Shown here in pieces: positions 1 through 4,795 of a stretch of DNA of 5,208 nt. Each line of letters starts with the position of its first letter. Position 1 is the first letter of the stretch. Origin of the DNA: JADKCL01 sp046050405 (GTDB lineage: Bacteria > Bacteroidota > Bacteroidia > J057 > JADKCL01); assembly GCA_046050405.1 (NCBI GenBank), contig JBJOPY010000322.1, positions 1 to 5,208 on the forward strand, read 5' to 3'. The translations under genes and the position numbers were made by a program. Below the pieces are notes generated by a model. That model ran no database searches and was not told the origin of the DNA. It saw only the letters and a list, made by a program, of their open reading frames with translations.

Positions 1-195
1 AGTGTCCTGCATCGTGAGGGTCAAGGTGCCGTCCTGTGCGTCATAGAAGGTCAAGTCGGCACGGGTGGAAGCAGGGTTGGATCCCAAGGCGCCCCACGCC
101 AACCCTTCTGGGGCTGCAAAGATGGCTTTGGCCGATGGTGAAAGCATCGTTTCCCCGCTCCTGTCCACCTGCCTGATCCTGTAGCGGTTGACACC
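1..195 (-). pseudogene. C-terminal fragment of a probable T9SS-sorted surface or secreted protein
   Basis: Read on the minus strand from base 195 to base 1, all 65 codons are open and the fragment leaves the window still open. It contains NRYRIRQVDRSG followed by SP, the usual strand before a type IX secretion C-terminal domain. It then has SNPASTRADLTF and GTLTLTMQD, which resemble the NPA...L.F and G...L.L.D pattern of that domain. These domains direct export across the outer membrane of Bacteroidota and are then cleaved off or anchored. The 5' part of the gene is missing: at base 196 the sequence becomes the 3' half of an immunity-like gene on the other strand. It is either a gene broken by recombination or one side of an assembly join. 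The domain call is from pattern memory over a short stretch, so confidence is moderate. The true C-terminus lies left of the window. Confidence 0.55.
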
Positions 196-261
196 GGGGC
201 CGCTCGAGTACGACGACCTCTTCGACGAATGCGACAACGACTTGGCCGAGGCCAAAATGGA
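196..261 (+). repeat. Direct repeat, 66 identical bases, shared with the right window edge
   Basis: Bases 196-261 equal 5143-5208 without a mismatch. The identity begins exactly where the minus-strand fragment ends and runs to the last base of the window, so its true right limit is unknown. Confidence 0.9.
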
Positions 262-424
262 TGAAAGGCCATCTGGCGTGCTGGGAGCGCTAGAAACGAT
301 CATTCGATTCATTATGCGGGACATCGTACATGGAGAGAACTCCCTCTTCGGTGTCGAGTTTCTGGAAGCCAAGCTCCAGTCCACCTTGAAGGAACTTCGC
401 ACCATCCTGAAGATCAATGTGTAG
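196..424 (+). pseudogene. 5'-truncated copy of the repeated immunity-like gene
   Basis: The frame from GPLEYDDLFDECDNDLAEAK to the TAG at 422-424 matches the C-terminal 75 or so residues of the complete paralogue at 431-1009, including FIMRDIVHGENSLFGVEFLE. The N-terminal 117 or so residues are absent: upstream of base 196 the sequence is unrelated, and there is an in-frame TAG at 182-184. A TTG at 188 could in principle start a 78-residue product, but no ribosome binding site supports it. The segment between AEAK and FIMRDI is one residue shorter than in the complete copies and differs strongly in sequence. Its first 66 bases are identical to the last 66 bases of the window, so it derives from, or is the continuation of, a copy like the one starting at 4796. 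It is most likely a remnant, unless the join at 196 is an artefact. Confidence 0.8.
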
Positions 425-430
425 TAATCA

Positions 431-1009
431 ATGTCGGCTATATCTTTAAATCCATTGCTAATGGAAAATATCCAAGACCTTCCCTGCCTCAGGGTGGAAA
501 ACGAACCCGTCAAAGAATTGCAACGGGCAAAGAAAAGGGTTCTCCGCAATTTCAAACTGTCCACCCAGCGGACACAGTTGGAGTTGAACACACTGGTGCA
601 GGACTTGTTCATTTACAATCGTATCCAGGAATTGCAGGAGCTATGCAGGTTCGTCATCCGGCAGGGATGCATAGACAGCGCATTTCTTTCGACGGTATAT
701 GCCATCTACGTTTATACAAAGAAGAACGAACCGAAGGGGTCGGAATACTATACGGCCTGGGAGATTCTAAACAAAGTGGGGCCACTAGAGTATGACGACC
801 TCTTCGACGCCTGCGACAAAGACCTAGCCGAGGCCAAGTCCGAGAATCTGGGGATCGGTTCCATGCTGTCACCACTTCAAGCGATGATTGGATTCATCAT
901 GCGCGACATCGTCCACGGGGAAAACTCCCTCTTCGGCGTCGAGTTCCTGGAAGCCAAGCTCCAGGCCACCCTGGCGGAAATACGTGCCCTGTTGAAAATC
1001 AAACTATAG
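431..1009 (+). CDS. Candidate immunity protein, repeated family, complete copy (192 aa)
   Basis: I do not recognise this family. It is a soluble, charged, apparently all-helical protein with no signal peptide and no membrane segment. Landmarks are MENIQDLP (residues 11-18), a basic helix QRAKKRVLRNFKLSTQRTQ (31-49), LFIYNRIQELQEL (59-71), AIYVYTKKNEPKG (91-103), an acidic GPLEYDDLFDACDKDLAEAK (117-136) and FIMRDIVHGENSLFGVEFLEAKLQ (155-178). It starts 6 bases after the truncated copy and ends 6 bases before the DUF2625 gene. ATG 431 is preferred over the inner ATG 461 because the copy at 4796 begins with a similar ten-residue leader. The role is inferred: a closely related copy directly follows a DNase effector gene, copies flank the cassette, and tandem non-identical copies are typical of immunity genes. 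Whether this copy still neutralises the neighbouring toxin cannot be read from sequence. Confidence 0.8.
   Translation: MSAISLNPLLMENIQDLPCLRVENEPVKELQRAKKRVLRNFKLSTQRTQLELNTLVQDLFIYNRIQELQELCRFVIRQGCIDSAFLSTVYAIYVYTKKNEPKGSEYYTAWEILNKVGPLEYDDLFDACDKDLAEAKSENLGIGSMLSPLQAMIGFIMRDIVHGENSLFGVEFLEAKLQATLAEIRALLKIKL
671..748 (+). repeat. Direct repeat, 78 identical bases, shared with 4451-4528
   Basis: Comparing the paralogues at a fixed offset of 3780 bases, all 78 bases are the same, and another 54 bases (754-807 against 4534-4587) are also identical. Synonymous positions have not drifted, so the copies are recent duplicates or are kept alike by gene conversion. Recombination between them would delete or duplicate the whole DUF2625-to-toxin cassette. 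Confidence 0.9.
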
Positions 1010-1015
1010 ATACCC

Positions 1016-1696
1016 ATGCGTTCATTGCAAGAATTGATTTCGAAGGATGATCCCGCCTGGCTCTCTGTCTTGGAGTGGGCCGAGGAGTCCGACACCGTTG
1101 TGGAATTGCTGGAGCCGGATGCAAGCCGGGCATCGGCAGCCCTGACCGACCTGCAACAAACCACCCGGTCCGTCCTGGGAGCGATCGTCTATCATTCCGG
1201 CGGCATCTTCATCGACCACCGCTGGATCCGGCTGCTCGGATCCGGGTCACCGGAGATGCCCCGCGCCGTGATCGACTGGAACCTCGGCAAGACCATCGGA
1301 GACAAATCCGAACAACCCGGCCACCTGCTGGTGGCCGACGATGTGATTGGGGGCTTTTTCGCCATCAACGGCGGCGACCTGGGCGAGGATCTCGGGAACA
1401 TGTACTACTTCTCACCCGGGACACTGGAATGGGAGCCGCTGGAGATCAAGTACTCCGAATTCGTGGATTGGTGCTTCCATGACGACCTGGATGACTTCTA
1501 TGACGGGTACCGGTGGGAAGGATGGGAAGAGGAGGTGCCACTACTGAATGGCTCCCAAGTTTTCAGCTTCTATCCCTTCCTCTGGGCCGAAGAAGGCGGC
1601 TCCATCGAAAAAATTTCCAGAAAGCCCGTACCCATCGAAGAGCATTATCGTCTTCAAATGGAAATGGCCGAGAAACTTTCAAATACGGGCCAATGA
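1016..1696 (+). CDS. DUF2625 family protein (226 aa), probable orphan immunity protein
   Basis: The whole length fits DUF2625 as I know it: an N-terminal LQELISKDDPAW (residues 4-15), TTRSVLGAIVYHSGGIFID (49-67), WIRLLGSGS (70-78), LLVADDVIGGFFAINGG (104-120), YYFSPGTLEWEPLEIKYSEF (130-149) and SFYPFLW (184-190) near the end. No signal peptide or membrane segment is seen, so it should be cytoplasmic. The biochemical function of the family is unknown to me; the middle part recalls the SMI1/KNR4-type (SUKH) immunity fold in its GG and LEW pattern, but that likeness is an inference. It lies 6 bases after the immunity-like gene and overlaps the Imm11 gene by ATGA, so translation of the two is probably coupled. 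The setting among toxin and immunity genes suggests protection against a toxin whose gene is not in this window. Confidence 0.85.
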   Translation: MRSLQELISKDDPAWLSVLEWAEESDTVVELLEPDASRASAALTDLQQTTRSVLGAIVYHSGGIFIDHRWIRLLGSGSPEMPRAVIDWNLGKTIGDKSEQPGHLLVADDVIGGFFAINGGDLGEDLGNMYYFSPGTLEWEPLEIKYSEFVDWCFHDDLDDFYDGYRWEGWEEEVPLLNGSQVFSFYPFLWAEEGGSIEKISRKPVPIEEHYRLQMEMAEKLSNTGQ

Positions 1697-2268
1697 AAGT
1701 CTGGGAGCTGAGTCCCGATGCTTTGGATTACTGTGAATACGGGTTTCCCGAGGAGGAAGACCGTACCCAATTCAAGCAAATCCAGGAATCACATCTTTGG
1801 AGAGGGAGGATGGTTGGATCCGCATGGCTCCCGCCCATCCTGCTACGAAACATCCAGCGCAAGGACGGGGCCTTCGGTTACTTCATGGACTTCCATGTCC
1901 TGTTCAGCCAGGAGGCGATGGCCATCTTCAAACCGTTGCTGAGCGGGGACGTCGAGTGGCTCCCGGTCCTGAATGACCAGCGAGGGCTATATTACATGAA
2001 CGCATTGGCACAGGTGGATTGCATCGACTATGACCGTTCCAAATTCAAAAGGGCGGAGATTTCCGGGAAGATTACCGCTGTCCAGCGATTCGAGTTCCTT
2101 CCCGAGCGGATCGGTGACAGGCTGGTTTTCAAGATTCCCGTTTTCGGATTGGGACACCATGTCATGGTCACAGACAGGTTCCAGGCGGTTTGTGAGGAGA
2201 ACCAGCTGTCGGGGCTTGACTTTTCCACTGACAATCTGCTGTGGTCTTCCACGAAACTGACCTCCTGA
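1693..2268 (+). CDS. Imm11 family protein (DUF1629-like, 191 aa)
   Basis: The start at 1693 overlaps the stop of the DUF2625 gene as ATGA; the same frame is open further upstream to 1513, but that part is a shadow of DUF2625. The protein begins MKVWELSPDA, and its last third has KIPVFGLGHHVMVTDRF (residues 147-163), then AVCEENQLSGLDF (165-177) and LLWSS (182-186). This ending, a ligand-like strand, a helix leading to a (T/S)G.xF turn and a short C-terminal strand, is characteristic of Imm11, a family predicted to be immunity proteins of polymorphic toxin systems. The length agrees with the roughly 190 residues usual for the family. It has no signal peptide, so it should be cytoplasmic. No cognate toxin of the kind usually linked to Imm11 is visible, so it is probably an orphan or acts on a toxin encoded elsewhere. 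Identification is from recalled family pattern. Confidence 0.75.
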   Translation: MKVWELSPDALDYCEYGFPEEEDRTQFKQIQESHLWRGRMVGSAWLPPILLRNIQRKDGAFGYFMDFHVLFSQEAMAIFKPLLSGDVEWLPVLNDQRGLYYMNALAQVDCIDYDRSKFKRAEISGKITAVQRFEFLPERIGDRLVFKIPVFGLGHHVMVTDRFQAVCEENQLSGLDFSTDNLLWSSTKLTS

Positions 2269-2271
2269 TCC

Positions 2272-2913
2272 ATGGACTCAAAAGAAATTTCCCAACGGTT
2301 GTTCCACCCCTGCAAGATGCGATTCGACACGATCGACGCATCCCTTCAGCGGGGGGGAAAGACTTATGCCCAGCGGCTGACCGGCCGGTACCAGAACGCC
2401 AGCCTGGCCATCATCGACCATCTGGTGATCGCCCGGGACCGCTACCTCGGCCGTGAGGCCCAGTGTTTGCTGGAAATCACCAAAGCCAGCCTCGTCCCCC
2501 GGAAGGCCGACAATTTCCGGCCGGAGAAGGGCGAAGTCCATCTGCTGGGGACACTCATCGGGGTCGAACCCGCCTATCGCTTCTTCCCCTCCTTGATCAG
2601 CCTGGTGGAAGCCGAGGATGATTTCGACGCTGATGAATACGCCGACCAGTCCGCGATCCTTTTTGCCGAATACGGGGATTTTGGCTTCGGCAGGAAACCG
2701 TACGATGCCTTCCCCCTGTTTCAGATCAATGCGGAGGTTTTCATCCTGAACCCGTTCTTGTTTGAGGAAATCACTTCCGAGTCTGATAACTTTGGAAAGC
2801 AATATTTCATCCACATGGAAGAAGCCACCCTGGTCAACATCCAGGAAACCAAGAATCCTGAGCCCAAACCCGCTCCAGTGTCGAAGGGCTACTTCCTGAC
2901 CTTTCTGGACTGA
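2272..2913 (+). CDS. Uncharacterised protein between immunity genes and spike genes (213 aa), possible adaptor
   Basis: I cannot place this protein in a family. It starts 3 bases after the Imm11 stop and ends 14 bases before the beta-helix gene. An N-terminal helical half (residues 1-75, with YQNASLAIIDHLVIARDRYL at about 40-59) is followed by a mixed segment with HLLGTLIGVEPAYRFFP, an acidic patch VEAEDDFDADEYADQ (about 111-125), an aromatic stretch AEYGDFGFGRKPYDAFPLF, and a proline-rich linker PEPKPAPVSKG before the C-terminal YFLTFLD. There is no signal peptide, membrane segment or obvious catalytic motif. Genes just upstream of PAAR-type effectors often encode loading adaptors or chaperones, and position is the only argument for that here. 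It does not resemble the DUF4123, DUF1795 or DUF2169 adaptors as I know them. It could equally be another immunity protein. Confidence 0.7.
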   Translation: MDSKEISQRLFHPCKMRFDTIDASLQRGGKTYAQRLTGRYQNASLAIIDHLVIARDRYLGREAQCLLEITKASLVPRKADNFRPEKGEVHLLGTLIGVEPAYRFFPSLISLVEAEDDFDADEYADQSAILFAEYGDFGFGRKPYDAFPLFQINAEVFILNPFLFEEITSESDNFGKQYFIHMEEATLVNIQETKNPEPKPAPVSKGYFLTFLD

Positions 2914-2927
2914 GGATTTCCCCGCCC

Positions 2928-3410
2928 ATGTTCCACCAGCCCTTGGCCTCCCATGCCGAGACTGTTGCACCGTACGAGGTCGATTCAACGATGGAGATCA
3001 CCGCCCCGAACCGGCTGGACATCCGCTCCACGGAGATCAACATTATCGCCTCCAAGGACATCACCACCTCCGCCGGGATGAACATCAACACCACTGCGGG
3101 CATGAACATCACCACTGCCGCAGGCATGAACATCGCCGAGTCGGCGGGCATGGGCATCGAGAGCATGGCCAGCCTCAATGTGGCGATGATAGGCGGGAAG
3201 GGCGTGAACATCTCGGCAGGAGGCGGAAGTTCCATCGGTCTTTCCTCCAAGGGAACCGCCAGCCTGGCCTCCAAGAAGAAAATCGAGATCGACTCCGGGA
3301 ACATCCTCGACATGGCGGGCAAGAGCAAAACGAACATAAAGGGCAAAAAGATCGAGATCTCCGGGAAATCCAAGGCGGAATTAAAGGCCGGCAAGGTGGA
3401 GCTGTCCTGA
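2928..3410 (+). CDS. Stand-alone octad-repeat beta-helix, VgrG/gp5 spike-tip-like (160 aa)
   Basis: After about 35 residues (with VDSTMEITAPNRLDIRSTE) the protein becomes a run of 8-residue units from residue 37 to the end: INIIASKD, ITTSAGMN, INTTAGMN, ITTAAGMN, IAESAGMG and so on, about 15 units, with one 9-residue unit near 101-109. Alternating hydrophobic residues and conserved glycines at octad spacing are the signature of the triple-stranded beta-helix at the C-terminus of phage T4 gp5 and of VgrG spikes. The gp5/OB-fold and gp27-like parts of a normal VgrG are absent, so this is only the needle. It probably trimerises and carries at its tip the PAAR-like protein encoded 12 bases downstream. 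The later units are lysine-rich (KKKIEID, NIKGKKIEISGKSK). The start at 2928 is the first ATG after the previous stop. It could also be a detached fragment of an ancestral VgrG. Confidence 0.8.
   Translation: MFHQPLASHAETVAPYEVDSTMEITAPNRLDIRSTEINIIASKDITTSAGMNINTTAGMNITTAAGMNIAESAGMGIESMASLNVAMIGGKGVNISAGGGSSIGLSSKGTASLASKKKIEIDSGNILDMAGKSKTNIKGKKIEISGKSKAELKAGKVELS
3072..3167 (+). repeat. Four tandem 24-base units coding for beta-helix octads
   Basis: Four consecutive in-frame 24-base units begin at 3072, 3096, 3120 and 3144. Each starts with Ala-Gly-Met codons, and the first three share an ATGAACATC core. They encode near-identical octads, which suggests recent unit duplication within the spike gene. 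Units further downstream have diverged at the DNA level while keeping the octad spacing. Confidence 0.7.
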
Positions 3411-3411
3411 C

Positions 3412-3416
3412 GGGAG
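3412..3416 (+). promoter_or_regulatory. Possible ribosome binding site of the toxin gene
   Basis: GGGAG ends 6 bases before the ATG at 3423. Most other starts in the operon lack such a purine run, so the toxin may be translated somewhat more strongly or less dependently on upstream genes. The match is short and could be chance. Confidence 0.3.
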
Positions 3417-3422
3417 ACCAAC

Positions 3423-4214
3423 ATGGGAAAGAACGATGAATTCGTGCCCCATGGGGCACTGCTGAAATGCAGCGAGGGTGCCACACCCTCTCCGCTCTCG
3501 GTGACCTCCCAGTTCATGATGAGGCTCCAGCGCAGGAGGATCGCCACCGAGAAGGACCACCTTCCGATGGTCAACATCATGCCTTTCGGGATCTGTCGGC
3601 GCCTCTCCCAGATGGCCTTGGGCATCTCCATACCCTGCGTACCCGCGACGGACTCGGCCTGGAAGGAAGTGAACCAGGAAAGCAAGATCAACGGAAAACG
3701 AACCCTGCTCGGGAAATCCACCTGCAAGTGCAAGGTAGGGGGAACCATCAGCATCGTCTTGACCACCCAGATCAACCAGCCGGTACGCGGAAAGGTGTCA
3801 AAGAAATCCAACAAGTACCATGCAGAGGTCAAGGTTCCCTGCGACCGGTACCCGGAATCCTCCCGCCACATCAAGGACTGGCAACGAAAGAATCCCCCAG
3901 GGAACATCATGACCTTCGACCCCGCTAATGCGAAAGATAATAGAAGAAGTCTTAGAGCCCGAATGAAGGAGTACAGTATAGATAAGGGACAGCACCGCGA
4001 TGAATGGCCAATGGCAATGTTTCGCGAGGGAGGCAATAAAATAACTACTTCTATCAGACCCATCGATGGAAGAGACAACTCGGGCAGCGGACGCTACATC
4101 CGGTCAGCGATGGACACCGAAATGAATAAGAAGCATGGTAGACTTGCCCAACCGGGAGATAAAATCAAGGTCTCCGTGGATTGCAGTGTTGGATGCGGAC
4201 TGGCAAATTGTTAA
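3423..4214 (+). CDS. PAAR-like DUF4280 effector with C-terminal NucA/NucB DNase domain (263 aa)
   Basis: Two domains are visible. Residues 1-115 fit DUF4280, a PAAR-like tip domain: VPHGALLKCSEG (8-19), AT.KD..P..NI.PFG.C (41-58), PCVP (71-74), then ING, and KSTCKCKVGGTISI (98-111). Its cysteines (16, 58, 72, 101, 103) are the kind that hold the tip together. Residues 136-253 match the NucA/NucB secreted endonucleases of Bacillus: DRYPESSRHIKD (141-152), NRRSL (173-177), HRDEWPMAM (191-199), EGG (202-204) and DNSGSGRY (218-225). The acidic residues of DEW and EGG and the Asn-Ser-Gly block are those conserved around the active site in that family, so the nuclease looks intact. The tail CSVGCGLANC is unusual. 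The gene follows a spike beta-helix by 12 bases and is followed after 26 bases by a candidate immunity gene. Inferred role: a DNase injected into rival cells by a contractile secretion system. Confidence 0.9.
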   Translation: MGKNDEFVPHGALLKCSEGATPSPLSVTSQFMMRLQRRRIATEKDHLPMVNIMPFGICRRLSQMALGISIPCVPATDSAWKEVNQESKINGKRTLLGKSTCKCKVGGTISIVLTTQINQPVRGKVSKKSNKYHAEVKVPCDRYPESSRHIKDWQRKNPPGNIMTFDPANAKDNRRSLRARMKEYSIDKGQHRDEWPMAMFREGGNKITTSIRPIDGRDNSGSGRYIRSAMDTEMNKKHGRLAQPGDKIKVSVDCSVGCGLANC

Positions 4215-4240
4215 CTTAGCGTCAAAATTGTCAATGATTT

Positions 4241-4789
4241 ATGGAAAATGTCCAAGATTTACCCTGTCTTAGGGTGGAAAATGAATCCGTAAAACGACTA
4301 CAACAGTCAAAAAAAAGGGTTCTCCGCAACTTTAAACTGTCCACCCAGCGAACCCAGAGCGAAATATGCGAACTTGTGCAAGATTTGTTTCTTTACAATC
4401 GTATCCAGGAATTGCAAGAGCTATGCGAGTTCGTCATCCGGCAGGGATGTATAGACAGCGCATTTCTTTCGACGGTATATGCCATCTACGTTTATACAAA
4501 GAAGAACGAACCGAAGGGGTCGGAATACCACAAGGCCTGGGAGATTCTAAACAAAGTGGGGCCACTAGAGTATGACGACCTCTTCGATGCCTGCGACAAA
4601 GACCTGGCCGAGGCCAAGTCCGAGAATCTAGGCATTTATTCCATGCTCGCACCTCTTGGATCGACCCTTCGATTCATCATGCGCGACATCGTCCACGGGG
4701 AGAATTCCCTCTTCGGTGTCGAGTTCCTGGAAGCCAAGCTCCAGTCCACCCTGGCGGAAATCCGTGCCCTCTTGAAGATCAAGGTATAA
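4241..4789 (+). CDS. Candidate cognate immunity protein for the NucA/NucB toxin (182 aa)
   Basis: This is a close paralogue of the protein encoded at 431-1009, with the same landmarks: RVENESVKRLQQSKKRVLRN, LYNRIQELQEL, AIYVYTKKNEPKG, GPLEYDDLFDACDKDLAEAK and FIMRDIVHGENSLFGVEFLE. It lacks the ten-residue N-terminal leader: its ATG corresponds to Met11 of the other copy, and an in-frame TGA at 4235-4237 excludes an earlier start. Differences cluster in RTQSEICELVQ and in the stretch after AEAK (SENLGIYSMLAPLGSTLR), while much of the middle is identical even in DNA. It is the first gene after the DNase effector, the classic place for the specific immunity protein, so it should bind and block the nuclease in the cytoplasm. 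It does not resemble the Bacillus NucA inhibitor Nin (ComJ) as I know it. Its first 60 or so bases are AT-rich like the end of the toxin gene. Confidence 0.8.
   Translation: MENVQDLPCLRVENESVKRLQQSKKRVLRNFKLSTQRTQSEICELVQDLFLYNRIQELQELCEFVIRQGCIDSAFLSTVYAIYVYTKKNEPKGSEYHKAWEILNKVGPLEYDDLFDACDKDLAEAKSENLGIYSMLAPLGSTLRFIMRDIVHGENSLFGVEFLEAKLQSTLAEIRALLKIKV
4451..4528 (+). repeat. Direct repeat, 78 identical bases, shared with 671-748
   Basis: Second copy of the 78-base block, inside the immunity-like gene that follows the toxin. The two copies lie in the same orientation and bracket about 3.7 kb. Confidence 0.9.
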
Positions 4790-4795
4790 GAACCC

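Noticed and set aside
188..195. TTG 188 as a real start of the left immunity-like fragment
   Set aside because: No ribosome binding site is seen, and the three codons before GPLEY belong to the foreign sequence left of the junction. A truncated gene is the simpler reading.
671..748. Direct repeats as mobile-element ends or attachment sites
   Set aside because: They lie within homologous coding sequence in the same frame, with no integrase or transposase nearby, so gene duplication or conversion explains them.
1513..1692. Longer N-terminus for the Imm11 protein in the same frame
   Set aside because: This would overlap the conserved C-terminus of DUF2625 for 180 bases. The ATG at 1693 gives a four-base overlap and the usual Imm11 length.
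2278..2988. 236-codon open frame on the minus strand
   Set aside because: It is the antisense shadow of the 213-residue gene, which has tight spacing to its neighbours. The minus-strand product shows no motif and would break the operon.
3467..3928. 153-codon open frame within the toxin gene on the same strand
   Set aside because: It is an out-of-frame shadow of the DUF4280 region, where the real frame carries conserved PAAR-like motifs.
2834..4078. 414-codon open frame on the minus strand
   Set aside because: It lies antisense to three well-supported plus-strand genes with recognisable domains. Its translation has no coherent domain and is rich in Met, Pro and Ser, as expected from reading biased codons backwards.
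4215..4240. Terminator or promoter between toxin and immunity gene
   Set aside because: The 26-base gap is AT-rich but shows no inverted repeat with a T-run and no convincing promoter boxes.
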